Shown piece by piece: positions 44,052 through 52,296 of a stretch of DNA of 64,000 bases; the stretch's first letter is position 1; each line of letters begins with the position of its first letter. The DNA is from Xanthomonas boreopolis (GTDB taxonomy: Bacteria; Pseudomonadota; Gammaproteobacteria; Xanthomonadales; Xanthomonadaceae). The notes under the pieces are model-generated. The model worked only from the letters and a program-made list of their open reading frames with translations, was not told where the DNA came from and searched no databases. The translations under genes were made by a program, and so were the position numbers. Location: positions 39,240 through 103,239 of the forward strand of contig BNBA01000015.1 of the NCBI GenBank assembly GCA_014654535.1, read 5' to 3'.

Positions 44052-44393
44052 GGCATCACTCGTGGTGGAACGGGGGAACGGTCGCCATCGACCAGGACGT
44101 CGATGGCGCTCGGAAGGGCTTCGGCGCCGGCGATGGCCCGGCGGGCGGCCATGCGGCGGCAATGCCGGCGCCGGTCACGGGGGCGGGCTTGCCGGCCAAC
44201 AGATCGCTCACGCGTGGACACCACGCGCAAGGCGCCGGCGACCCGATGACGGTCGAAGGGTTGGCGTCATGTCACTCCTCCTGATGTTCCTGGAAACCGG
44301 TCCGCCGAGGGCGGCCAAGGTTCCGCATTCATTCTCCTGCCGCAGAAAGGAGTGGGGCTCCAGCATCGGCGATGATTAGCCTCGCGCGGGCGA

Positions 44394-44426
44394 GATATGT
44401 GCTGCAAATGAATTTTTCGTCATATC
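44394..44426. promoter_or_regulatory. Inverted repeat in the dgoA/LysR divergent region
   Basis: GATATG at 44394-44399 and CATATC at 44421-44426 form an inverted repeat over an AT-rich centre with TTTTTC, in a region otherwise very GC-rich. It lies 40-72 nt before the LysR start. This fits a LysR operator serving both directions. I see nothing else of note in 44052-44465 and no gene. Confidence 0.45.
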
Positions 44427-44465
44427 CTATTCCCCTCGTGAATACACCAACGCAGCGAGTCCCCA

Positions 44466-45422
44466 ATGGCAAGTCCCGGTACGCCCTGGTTCAATGCTTC
44501 CCGTCTGAAGACCCGTCAGTTGTTGCTGTTGCTGCACCTGTATGAACAGCGCTCCGTGCTGCGCGCGGCAGAAGCCGCCAGCATGACCCAGCCCGCGGCG
44601 TCCAAGCTGCTGGCCGAGATGGAGGACATGCTCGGGGTGAAGTTGTTCGAGCGCCATGCACGCGGCGTCGAGCCGACCTGGTACGGGCAAGTGTTGATCC
44701 GGCGCGCGCGCGCCGCGATGTCCGAGATCGGCCGCGCCCAGGAGGAGATCGCCGCGCTCAAGAGCGGGCGGATGGGCCAGGCTTCGATCGGGACAGTAGT
44801 CAATCCCGGCAGCAACCTGGTGCCGCAGGCCATCGCCGAGGTGAAGCGCGAGTACCCGGACATCCTGGTGCGCGTGGAGATGGACTACAGCCGCCCGTTG
44901 GTGGCCAAGCTGCTGGACGGCCAGCTCGACATCGTGATCGGCCGCATCCTGGGCCCGGAAGGCGCCGGCGAACTGGAGTTCGAGCCGCTGGCGGACGAGC
45001 CGCATTCGGTCGTGGCCCGCGCCGGCCATCCGCTGGCGAACCGCAGCGGCCTGCAGCACGCCGACCTGCTGCGCTACGGCTGGATCCTGCCGCCCGCCGA
45101 CAGCATCTTGCGGACGCGCCTGGACTCGATGTTCCTGGAGCACGGGCTGCACGCGCCGGGCAACACCATCGAGACGTCCTCGCTGCCGGTCACGACCAAC
45201 CTGCTGCGCGGCAGCGACCTGCTGACCGCATTGCCGGCGGACGCGGTCGCGCCGCTGGTCCAGGCCAAGATGCTGACGATCCTGCCGATCGAGCTGGGGG
45301 TGCGCATGGAATCGTTCGGCATCATCCGCCGCCGCGACTACATCCTCCCGCCCGGCGCGGAACGCATCCTCCAGGCATTGCGGACCACCGCCCGCCGGCT
45401 CTATCCGGAACCGAGGGCGTAG
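44466..45422 (+). CDS. GbpR-like LysR regulator, probable dgo regulator
   Basis: The protein is 318 residues. The winged helix shows LKTRQLLLLLHLYEQRSVLRAAEAASMTQPAASKLLAEME (key part MTQPAASKLLAEMEDMLGV) and the ligand domain opens QASIGTVVNPGSNLVPQAI. The sequence type resembles GbpR and other regulators of sugar or sugar-acid genes. It is divergent from dgoA, so control of the dgo operon is likely; a role for the receptor genes downstream cannot be excluded. Confidence 0.9.
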   Translation: MASPGTPWFNASRLKTRQLLLLLHLYEQRSVLRAAEAASMTQPAASKLLAEMEDMLGVKLFERHARGVEPTWYGQVLIRRARAAMSEIGRAQEEIAALKSGRMGQASIGTVVNPGSNLVPQAIAEVKREYPDILVRVEMDYSRPLVAKLLDGQLDIVIGRILGPEGAGELEFEPLADEPHSVVARAGHPLANRSGLQHADLLRYGWILPPADSILRTRLDSMFLEHGLHAPGNTIETSSLPVTTNLLRGSDLLTALPADAVAPLVQAKMLTILPIELGVRMESFGIIRRRDYILPPGAERILQALRTTARRLYPEPRA

Positions 45423-45546
45423 GCGGGTGGCGATGCCGCCGCGCTCGAGCTTGTTGCATGGCGCAACGCCGATCCGCGAAGGGCGGGGACGGCCGCGATT
45501 CGTCGCGAATACCTTCCTCGATGAACGCGATCCAGGAAGTGGTCGT

Positions 45547-45622
45547 AAACGTTTTCCTTATCGATTTATGTCGGGGGATTTCGAAAACGTATATGTATTG
45601 CAGTTTTTTTTATTGGTGTAGA
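45547..45622 (+). promoter_or_regulatory. AT-rich upstream region of the first TonB receptor gene
   Basis: In the 374-nt gap between the LysR gene and the receptor gene, an AT-rich stretch at 45546-45622 stands out. It carries the palindrome AAACGTTT at 45547-45554 and AAACGT again at 45585-45590, with GTTTTC and GAAAAC inverted to each other. Such CG-centred palindromes are common LacI-family operators. No gene is seen in the gap. Confidence 0.4.
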
Positions 45623-45778
45623 TGACAGCGCTGCCCGTAGGTTTGTAGCGGGCAGCGCCGGAGCGACGTGACGTCGGGTGCGGGCCCCCAACAGAGGTGT
45701 GCTGCACGCGGCAGAGGGGCAGCACGGCAAGGCAGGTCGTTTGCTTGCCTGTTGACAAAAACTCGTGGTTTCGTCGTT

Positions 45779-45790
45779 TCCTGGGAGGGA
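45779..45790 (+). promoter_or_regulatory. Shared 12-nt ribosome-binding box, copy 1
   Basis: TCCTGGGAGGGA, 6 nt before the receptor ATG at 45797. The same 12-mer occurs at 49100 and 52195. Its GGGAGGGA includes a strong Shine-Dalgarno sequence. Confidence 0.75.
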
Positions 45791-45796
45791 GTTGCG

Positions 45797-48775
45797 ATGT
45801 CGATACATGCAAGCCGTACGTCGGCGGGGACGGGCGTGCGCCCGCGTCATGCTTATCTGTCGCAGCGCACGCTGCTGGCAGCGGCGATCGCCATGCAGTT
45901 GGCGATGCCAGCATTCGCGCAGCAGGCCGGGGCGCAGGATGATGCCGGTGGCGGGAAGAAGGACGAGGCGGTCAATCTGGACACGGTCGAAGTGCGCGGC
46001 GTGCGCGCCAGCCTGATCAAGTCACAGGTGATAAAGCGCGACGCGGCGCAGATCGTCGACTCGGTGAGCGCCGAGGACATCGGCGCGCTGCCTGATCGCT
46101 CGGTGACCGAGACGCTGCAGCGCGTGAGTGGCGTGACCATCGACCATTTCATGGCGCGCAACGACCCGGACCACTTCTCGGCCGAAGGCAGTGGAGTGAT
46201 GATCCGCGGCATGACCCAGGTGCGCGGCGAGCTGAACGGCCGAGATATCTTCAGCGCCAACAGTGGGCGCGGGCTGAGCTTTGAGGACGTGCCGGCCGAA
46301 CTGATGGCTGGCGTGGACGTGTACAAGAACCCGTCGGCGGAGATCATCGAGGGCGGCCTTGGCGGCACCGTCAACCTGCGCACGTACAAGCCGTTCGACT
46401 TCCCCGGCCGGAAGGTCGCCGGCACGGTCGACGTGAACTATGGCGACATGAGCAAGGAGAAGAAGCCGTCCGGCTCGTTCCTGTTCAGCGACCGCTGGAA
46501 CACCGGCATCGGCGAGGTCGGCGCGATGATCGACCTGGCCTACTCGGAACTGGCCACCGAAAGCGACGGCATCCAGGTGGAACCGTTCTACCGCTTCAAG
46601 CGCGGCGACGGCCAGGCGAACACGGATGCGGTGCTGGCCGGTTCCGGGCTCGACAGCGTCTACGTGCCCGGTGGCGTGAACTGGCGCCGGCTGGACTTCG
46701 AACGCAAGCGCCAGGGCATCGCAGCGGCTTTCCAGTGGCGGCCGAACGAGGATACCGAGTTCTACCTGCAGTACCTGCGGTCCAAGTACGACATGAACTG
46801 GACCGAGCATGCGTCGTTCTTCAACGACTATACCCCCGACCTGCGCCCGGCGACCGGCACCACCTATACCTACGACGCGAACGGCGTGTTCGTGAGCGGC
46901 AACCCGGTGTCCACCTCGTGGCGCGGGGAGGGCGGCGTCACGGACGGGCGACTGCCCGAGAGCGAGGCCGTCAAGTTCGTCGACGACACCCGCTACGCAA
47001 CACAGAAGACCGTCACTCAGGATATCTCGGCAGGCTTCAAGCGCTATCTCACCGAGAACGACACGGTGCAGTTCGACGCGCAATTGGTGCAGTCCAAGAG
47101 CGACCAGCTCGACTTCACCGTGGCGCAGAGCATCTACCTGCCCTCGATCAATTTCGACCTGAGCGGGAAGTACCCGCAGGTGGACATCGCCAACACGGAC
47201 TTCACCGCGAACCGGGACAATTACTACTGGTTCTGGGCGATGGACCACCTGGCCAACAACAAAGGCCGCGAACTCGCGCTTCGCCTGGACTTCGAACACC
47301 AGTTCGACAGCGCTTGGCTGAGGACCCTCCGCTTTGGCGTGCGCAGCACCGACCGTTCCCAGACGAACCGCAGCTCGGCCTATAACTGGCAAGCCATCAG
47401 CGAGACCTGGGCGGCCATTCCCAATGCCGACGGCACCACCAGCCTGGCCTGGCTGGACCAGTACATGACCGACCAGTCCTCGCTCTACAACTTCTCCGAC
47501 TTCTTCAATGGGAAGGTCTCGATTCCGACCAACATGTGGTTCCCGAACGTTGGCATGGTGAAGGACTACAGCGGAGCCGCGGCGCTGATCAAGCCGATCG
47601 TGGATGCGCGCGGTTCTGGATGGACGCCGGTCCAGTACCTGATCGGCGACGTCAACCGGCAGCACGAGCGTACCCAGGCGGCCTACGGCGTCCTGTATTT
47701 CGGCAACGACGAGACGCGGTTCCCTATCGATGGCAACGTCGGCGTCCGCGTCGTGCAGACCCGGGGCGAGGCCGACGGCTGGTGGCAGCTGCCCAATGTG
47801 GCGGGCACCAGTGCGAGCGAGCAATGGCAGCAACGCTACCAGGGCCAGTACTTCGAAAACGACGGCAACAATCGCTACACGGACGTGCTGCCGAGTCTCA
47901 ACCTGCGCGTCAAGTTCACGGACAGCCTGCAGTGGCGCTTCGCCGCTTCCAAGGCGATCGCCCGTCCCAGCTTCGACGACCTGAAGGCCTACCTGCGGCT
48001 TGCGGTGACCACCGACCAGGAGACCGGCGAGATCCTCACGCGGACAGGTGACGGCTCCAATCCGCTGTTGGATCCCATGCGCGCGACCCAGTTCGATACC
48101 GCCCTGGAGTGGTACTTCGACGATACCGACATGCTGTACGTAACGGCGTTCTACAAGGACGTGAAGAACTACATCGCGCGCGAGGTGCGCACCGAGGTCT
48201 ATGACGACGCCGAATGGCAGGTCACGCGTCCGTACAACATGGACAACGGGAAGATCAAGGGTGTCGAGTTCGGTTATACCCAGTTCTTCGACTCGTTGCC
48301 GGGATGGCTGAGCGGCTTCGGTGTCAGCGGCAACTATACCTACATCGATAGCGAGGGTTCGCCGCTGAAATTGGTCACCCCGGTGACCAAGGCGCCGGTC
48401 GATGTGATGACAACCCTGCCGCTCGAGGGCCTGTCGAAGAACAGCTACAACGCGGCCCTGATCTACGAGAAATACCGGTTGTCGGCTCGGCTGGCATACA
48501 ACTGGCGTTCCCGGTACCTGTTGACCACCAGCGATGCGGCCACGGGGCTTCCGACCTGGTCGGACGACTTCGGCCAACTCGATGCGTCCGTGTTCTATGG
48601 CATCACCAAGAACATCCAGATCGGCCTCCAGGCCAACAACCTGACCGATACCGTCACCAAGGTGCTGATGGGACCGTCCGGTTATGCCGACGGCGAGATC
48701 GACAAGCGTCTATATACGCGTGGCTGGTTCGTCAACGATCGCCGTTATTCGTTGGTGCTGCGCGCCAACTGGTAG
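45797..48775 (+). CDS. TonB-dependent receptor (Xanthomonas/Caulobacter type), first
   Basis: Outer-membrane transporter of 992 residues. A long N-terminal signal ends near PAFAQQAG (about 36). A possible TonB-box-like segment, NLDTVEVRGVRAS, precedes the plug (SAEDIGALPDRSVTETLQRVSGV, then VMIRGMTQVRGELNGRDIF). The beta-barrel ends in RRYSLVLRANW, with the usual terminal aromatic. The substrate is unknown; the locus suggests a plant-wall oligosaccharide. It lies downstream of the LysR gene and has its own leader box. Confidence 0.93.
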   Translation: MSIHASRTSAGTGVRPRHAYLSQRTLLAAAIAMQLAMPAFAQQAGAQDDAGGGKKDEAVNLDTVEVRGVRASLIKSQVIKRDAAQIVDSVSAEDIGALPDRSVTETLQRVSGVTIDHFMARNDPDHFSAEGSGVMIRGMTQVRGELNGRDIFSANSGRGLSFEDVPAELMAGVDVYKNPSAEIIEGGLGGTVNLRTYKPFDFPGRKVAGTVDVNYGDMSKEKKPSGSFLFSDRWNTGIGEVGAMIDLAYSELATESDGIQVEPFYRFKRGDGQANTDAVLAGSGLDSVYVPGGVNWRRLDFERKRQGIAAAFQWRPNEDTEFYLQYLRSKYDMNWTEHASFFNDYTPDLRPATGTTYTYDANGVFVSGNPVSTSWRGEGGVTDGRLPESEAVKFVDDTRYATQKTVTQDISAGFKRYLTENDTVQFDAQLVQSKSDQLDFTVAQSIYLPSINFDLSGKYPQVDIANTDFTANRDNYYWFWAMDHLANNKGRELALRLDFEHQFDSAWLRTLRFGVRSTDRSQTNRSSAYNWQAISETWAAIPNADGTTSLAWLDQYMTDQSSLYNFSDFFNGKVSIPTNMWFPNVGMVKDYSGAAALIKPIVDARGSGWTPVQYLIGDVNRQHERTQAAYGVLYFGNDETRFPIDGNVGVRVVQTRGEADGWWQLPNVAGTSASEQWQQRYQGQYFENDGNNRYTDVLPSLNLRVKFTDSLQWRFAASKAIARPSFDDLKAYLRLAVTTDQETGEILTRTGDGSNPLLDPMRATQFDTALEWYFDDTDMLYVTAFYKDVKNYIAREVRTEVYDDAEWQVTRPYNMDNGKIKGVEFGYTQFFDSLPGWLSGFGVSGNYTYIDSEGSPLKLVTPVTKAPVDVMTTLPLEGLSKNSYNAALIYEKYRLSARLAYNWRSRYLLTTSDAATGLPTWSDDFGQLDASVFYGITKNIQIGLQANNLTDTVTKVLMGPSGYADGEIDKRLYTRGWFVNDRRYSLVLRANW

Positions 48776-48797
48776 GACCTCCGCTTGGTATGGTTTC

Positions 48798-48829
48798 CGA
48801 AGGCCCGCCTTCCGGCGGGCCTTCGTTTT
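48798..48829 (+). terminator. Terminator after the first TonB receptor
   Basis: CGAAGGCCCGCC at 48798-48809 pairs with GGCGGGCCTTCG at 48814-48825 over a TTCC loop, followed by TTTT. Confidence 0.85.
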
Positions 48830-48922
48830 GGGGCAGAGAACGGACGCGGACTCCATGCCTATCCATACGTGCAATGATCGTTCAGATATGCAATATGCTG
48901 ATATTTGTCCGTAAATATTTCA

Positions 48923-48952
48923 TTGGTCCGGCCTGAAAACGGCTTCTATGCT
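48923..48952 (+). promoter_or_regulatory. Probable promoter of the second TonB receptor gene
   Basis: TTGGTC at 48923 and TATGCT at 48947 with an 18-nt spacer. A matching pair occurs ahead of the GH74 gene at 52049. The surrounding TTTCATTGG and CTATGCTC are also shared. The rest of the 341-nt gap holds no gene that I can see. Confidence 0.5.
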
Positions 48953-49099
48953 CCCCGCCGACCCGTGACGGAACGCCTCCGGCATTCCCCTTGCGCATTC
49001 AGGGTGCCCGCAACGGGCGCCTGCTCAGGCAGCGGTCATCACTACAACGAGGCAGGGCCGCCGCTGGCGTGACCGCTGCCGAAGATCAATACACATGCA

Positions 49100-49111
49100 T
49101 CCTGGGAGGGA
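49100..49111 (+). promoter_or_regulatory. Shared 12-nt ribosome-binding box, copy 2
   Basis: TCCTGGGAGGGA, 5 nt before the ATG at 49117. The preceding ACATGCA resembles ACATGTG before copy 3. Confidence 0.75.
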
Positions 49112-49116
49112 GTTCC

Positions 49117-51807
49117 ATGTCAGCACATCATGGCCGTGTTCCGGCCGGCCGCCTCGTGGCTTCGCAGTCCATCCGTGAAGTCCGCCGTTCGATCATGGCG
49201 GCCAGCATCGCCGCGTTCCTGAGCGCGAACGCCTATGCGCAGGAAGCTCCCGGGCAGGACGCGACCCAGTTGGATACCGTGCAGGTGACCGGCACGCGCT
49301 CCAGCGTCACCAAGGCGCAGCTGGTCAAGCAGAACGCCGAGCAGATCGTCGACTCGATCGTCGCCGAGGACATCGGCAAGCTGCCGGACAACAACGTCGC
49401 CGAGGCGCTGCAGCGCATCTCCGGCATCCAGATCTCGCGCAACTACGGCGAAGGCAGCTCGATCGCGATCCGCGGCCTGACCCAGGTGCGCACCGAACTC
49501 AACGGCCGCGACATCTTCACCGCCAACGACGGCCGCGGGCTGAGCTTCGAGGACGTGTCGGCCGAGCTGCTGGCCGGCGTGAACGTCTACAAGAACCCGT
49601 CGGCCGACATGATCGAGGGCGGCCTGGGCGGCACGGTCGACCTGCGCACGCGGCTGCCGTTCGACTACGACGGCCGCAAGATCGCCGGCAGCGTGCAGTA
49701 CAACCACTACGACCTGGCCGACGACAGCAAGCCGGCGTTCTCCGGCATGTACAGCGACCGCTGGCAGACCGGCATCGGCGAGATCGGCCTGCTGGTGAAC
49801 TACTCGCAGCAGACCAGTCCGTTCCGCCAGGACACCATCTCGGTCGAACCGTGGTACACGCAGACCGACCTGCCGGGCTACGAAGGCCAGGAAATCTCGG
49901 TGCCGCACGGTGCGGGCATCAACACCACGGTGGGCGAGCGCAAGCGCAAGACCGGCGCGTTCGCGCTGCAGTGGCGCCCCAACGACGACGTGGAAGTCAC
50001 CGCGCAGGTGCTGCGCTCGGACTACGACTTCCGCTGGCACGATTACTCGTTCTTCGCCTATAGCGGCCAGGACGCGATGAAGGGCTACGACGACATCGTG
50101 GTCAACGACCGCAACGAGTTCGTCAGCGGCACCTTCCGGGATACGCCGGCCGATTCCAACACCAGCCTGACCACGCGCCACTCGGTGACCACCGACTACT
50201 CGCTGGGCGCGAAATGGACGGTGAATCCCAGCCTGACCCTGAGCACCGACCTGCAGTACGTCGATGCGACCACCAAGGGTACGCGCTACATCCTGGGCAC
50301 CGGCATGACGGCGGTGCCGTTCTACACCATCGATTTCAGCGGCGACCTGCCGCGCCTGTCGGTAACCGATGCCAGCGGCGGCGCGGGCTACCTGACCGAT
50401 CCGGCCAACTACACCGGCTGGAAGTTCCACCTGGACAACAAGGACGACAACAAGGGCACCGAGTTCGCCTGGCGCGCCGACATGGACCTGGCGTTCGACG
50501 GCGATTTCGCGCGCAGCTTCAAGGCGGGCGTGCGCTATACGGACCGCGATGCCGAGAACAAGGGCAATGTGTGGCGCTGGATGGCGCTGGGCGTCCCATT
50601 CTCGCAGTACCCGGACGTGCAGCTGGTGGCCAACCCGATCACCGATTTCTTCCGCGGCGATTCGCTGGCGTTCGGGCCGACGCTTTCCGCCTCCGACGAC
50701 GCGGTCAACAACTACGAACAGACGCTGGCGACGTTCGGGGCCTCGCCGCTGGTGTTCGCGCCCAACAACATCAACAGCCAGAACGAGAAGACCTACGCGG
50801 CCTACGGCGTGCTGCGGTTCGGTACCGACGGGGACATCCCCTTCGACGGCAACATCGGCGTGCGCATCGTCCGTACCGAGGTGAACTCGCAAGGCGTGCG
50901 CACCGCCACGGATGCGGAAGGCGGCGGCCTGCTGCCGATCGACGCCAAGCAGACCTACACCGACGTGTTGCCGAGCCTGAACCTGCGTTGGATGCTGACC
51001 GACCAGCTGCAGTGGCGCTTCGCGGCCTCGCGCGGCATCTCGCGCCCGGGCTTCGACAAGATGAACCCGAACCTGAGCTTGAGCGCTTCGGATACGGGGG
51101 GCGGCGTAACCCGACGCACGGGATCGGCCGGCAATCCCGACCTGGAACCGATGAAGGCCGACCAGTTCGATACCGCGCTGGAGTGGTATTTCGGCAAGGG
51201 TTCGATGATGTACGGCACGCTCTTCTACAAGAAGGTGAAGGGCTTCATCGCCGATGCCGTATTCGAGGAAGTCTACGATGGCCAGACTTGGGAGATCACC
51301 CGCCCGGTCAACGGCGACGAGGGCACGATCAAGGGCGTCGAGGTCGGCTACACGCAGTTCTTCGACTTCCTGCCGGGCTGGCTGAGCCACTTCGGCCTGC
51401 AGACGAACTACACCTACGTGGATTCGAAATCGCCCAGCCCGACCGCGACCGATACCAATGGCCAGTCGCTGACGGTGCCGCTGCAGGGATTGTCCAAGAA
51501 CAGCTACAACCTGATCCTCAGCTACGAAGTGCCGAAGTTCCAGGCGCGCGTGGCGTACAACTGGCGCAGCGACTGGCTGGTGACGACGGCGGGCAACGGC
51601 ACGGACAATCTGCCGGTCTACAACAAGGGCTTCGGCCAAATGGACGCGTCGTTGCGCTACAACATCAACGACGTCTGGTCGGTTTCGCTCGATGGCGTGA
51701 ACCTGCTCGATACCCGCAACGAGAGCTACCTGGGCTTCGAATCGCGCTACCGCGATTTCGTGATCAACGACCGTCGCTACGGCCTGACCGTCCGCGCCAG
51801 CTTCTGA
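49117..51807 (+). CDS. TonB-dependent receptor (Xanthomonas/Caulobacter type), second
   Basis: Outer-membrane transporter of 896 residues and a paralogue of the one at 45797. The signal peptide ends near NAYAQEAP (about 40). LDTVQVTGTRSSVTKAQ precedes the plug (AEDIGKLPDNNVAEALQRISGIQIS, key part DIGKLPDNN; then IAIRGLTQVRTELNGRDIF). The barrel ends in RRYGLTVRASF. It lies directly upstream of the GH74 gene and so is the best candidate for importing xyloglucan oligosaccharides (inference). Confidence 0.94.
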   Translation: MSAHHGRVPAGRLVASQSIREVRRSIMAASIAAFLSANAYAQEAPGQDATQLDTVQVTGTRSSVTKAQLVKQNAEQIVDSIVAEDIGKLPDNNVAEALQRISGIQISRNYGEGSSIAIRGLTQVRTELNGRDIFTANDGRGLSFEDVSAELLAGVNVYKNPSADMIEGGLGGTVDLRTRLPFDYDGRKIAGSVQYNHYDLADDSKPAFSGMYSDRWQTGIGEIGLLVNYSQQTSPFRQDTISVEPWYTQTDLPGYEGQEISVPHGAGINTTVGERKRKTGAFALQWRPNDDVEVTAQVLRSDYDFRWHDYSFFAYSGQDAMKGYDDIVVNDRNEFVSGTFRDTPADSNTSLTTRHSVTTDYSLGAKWTVNPSLTLSTDLQYVDATTKGTRYILGTGMTAVPFYTIDFSGDLPRLSVTDASGGAGYLTDPANYTGWKFHLDNKDDNKGTEFAWRADMDLAFDGDFARSFKAGVRYTDRDAENKGNVWRWMALGVPFSQYPDVQLVANPITDFFRGDSLAFGPTLSASDDAVNNYEQTLATFGASPLVFAPNNINSQNEKTYAAYGVLRFGTDGDIPFDGNIGVRIVRTEVNSQGVRTATDAEGGGLLPIDAKQTYTDVLPSLNLRWMLTDQLQWRFAASRGISRPGFDKMNPNLSLSASDTGGGVTRRTGSAGNPDLEPMKADQFDTALEWYFGKGSMMYGTLFYKKVKGFIADAVFEEVYDGQTWEITRPVNGDEGTIKGVEVGYTQFFDFLPGWLSHFGLQTNYTYVDSKSPSPTATDTNGQSLTVPLQGLSKNSYNLILSYEVPKFQARVAYNWRSDWLVTTAGNGTDNLPVYNKGFGQMDASLRYNINDVWSVSLDGVNLLDTRNESYLGFESRYRDFVINDRRYGLTVRASF

Positions 51808-51828
51808 TCCGCGACATCGCGTTGTTCC

Positions 51829-51860
51829 AGCCCGGCTCGCCCCGCGCGCCGGGCTTTTCT
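51829..51860 (+). terminator. Terminator after the second TonB receptor
   Basis: AGCCCGGC at 51829-51836 pairs with GCCGGGCT at 51848-51855, followed by TTTCT. The loop is long (11 nt) and GC-rich. Confidence 0.7.
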
Positions 51861-52048
51861 CGTGTCGTGGACATCGCCATCGGTGCGAACGGGGTGGCGA
51901 TTCGGCACGGGATCGCTCGGCGATCGTTCGCGACCGTAGGGGGGGGGCTGCGATTCGGCGGGAAACCAGGCTTTCAGCGGCGTCCGGCGCGAGATTCCGC
52001 GCGTGGAAAGCCTATTCCCGAGGCTGATAGCTCGGCGTCATTTTTCTA

Positions 52049-52079
52049 TTGGCCGGAAATGGGACAAGGGCCCTATGCT
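52049..52079 (+). promoter_or_regulatory. Probable promoter of the GH74 gene
   Basis: TTGGCC at 52049 and TATGCT at 52074 with a 19-nt spacer. It resembles the element at 48923 in both hexamers and in the flanks TTTCTATTGG and CTATGCTC. Confidence 0.5.
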
Positions 52080-52194
52080 CGGATTTTTGCAGGCGCCGGC
52101 CTGATGGCCGGGCGCGCGCCGCGCGGGAGGCAGGTACGTTCGAACGAGCGCACCTGGGCGTCGGTGGCTGGTGCCTGCGTATGCAGTACATGTG

Positions 52195-52206
52195 TCCTGG
52201 GAGGGA
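52195..52206 (+). promoter_or_regulatory. Shared 12-nt ribosome-binding box, copy 3
   Basis: TCCTGGGAGGGA, 3 nt before the ATG of a 28-codon ORF at 52210, not directly before the GH74 coding frame. Confidence 0.7.
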
Positions 52207-52209
52207 ATC

Positions 52210-52296
52210 ATGTCGAAGCAGCATATCCACGCTCCGCGTTCGCGGAATGTGACCGTTCCCACGTGCCGCCGGAGGGCCGCGACGTGGCAGCGATGA
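52210..52296 (+). CDS. Short upstream ORF coupled to the GH74 gene
   Basis: Twenty-eight codons (MSKQHIHAPRSRNVTVPTCR and on) with the best ribosome-binding site of the region. Its TGA overlaps the first in-frame ATG of the GH74 frame (ATGA at 52293-52296). It may be a leader peptide, the remnant of a receptor start, or the true start of the GH74 protein displaced by a one-base frameshift. The sequence alone does not decide. Confidence 0.4.
   Translation: MSKQHIHAPRSRNVTVPTCRRRAATWQR

Noticed and set aside
44052..44465. Small open frames in the dgoA/LysR gap
   Set aside because: None has a ribosome-binding site plus a sensible protein, and the region is better explained as divergent promoter DNA.
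51808..52209. Search for a further gene between the second receptor and the GH74 gene
   Set aside because: Apart from a terminator, a likely promoter and the leader box, no frame with a start site and a plausible protein was found.
50214..52292. In-frame open sequence upstream of the GH74 gene, overlapping the second receptor gene
   Set aside because: It is a second open frame in GC-rich DNA that fully encodes the receptor in another frame. Its translation is low in complexity (Arg/Gly/Ala/Pro), with no domain.
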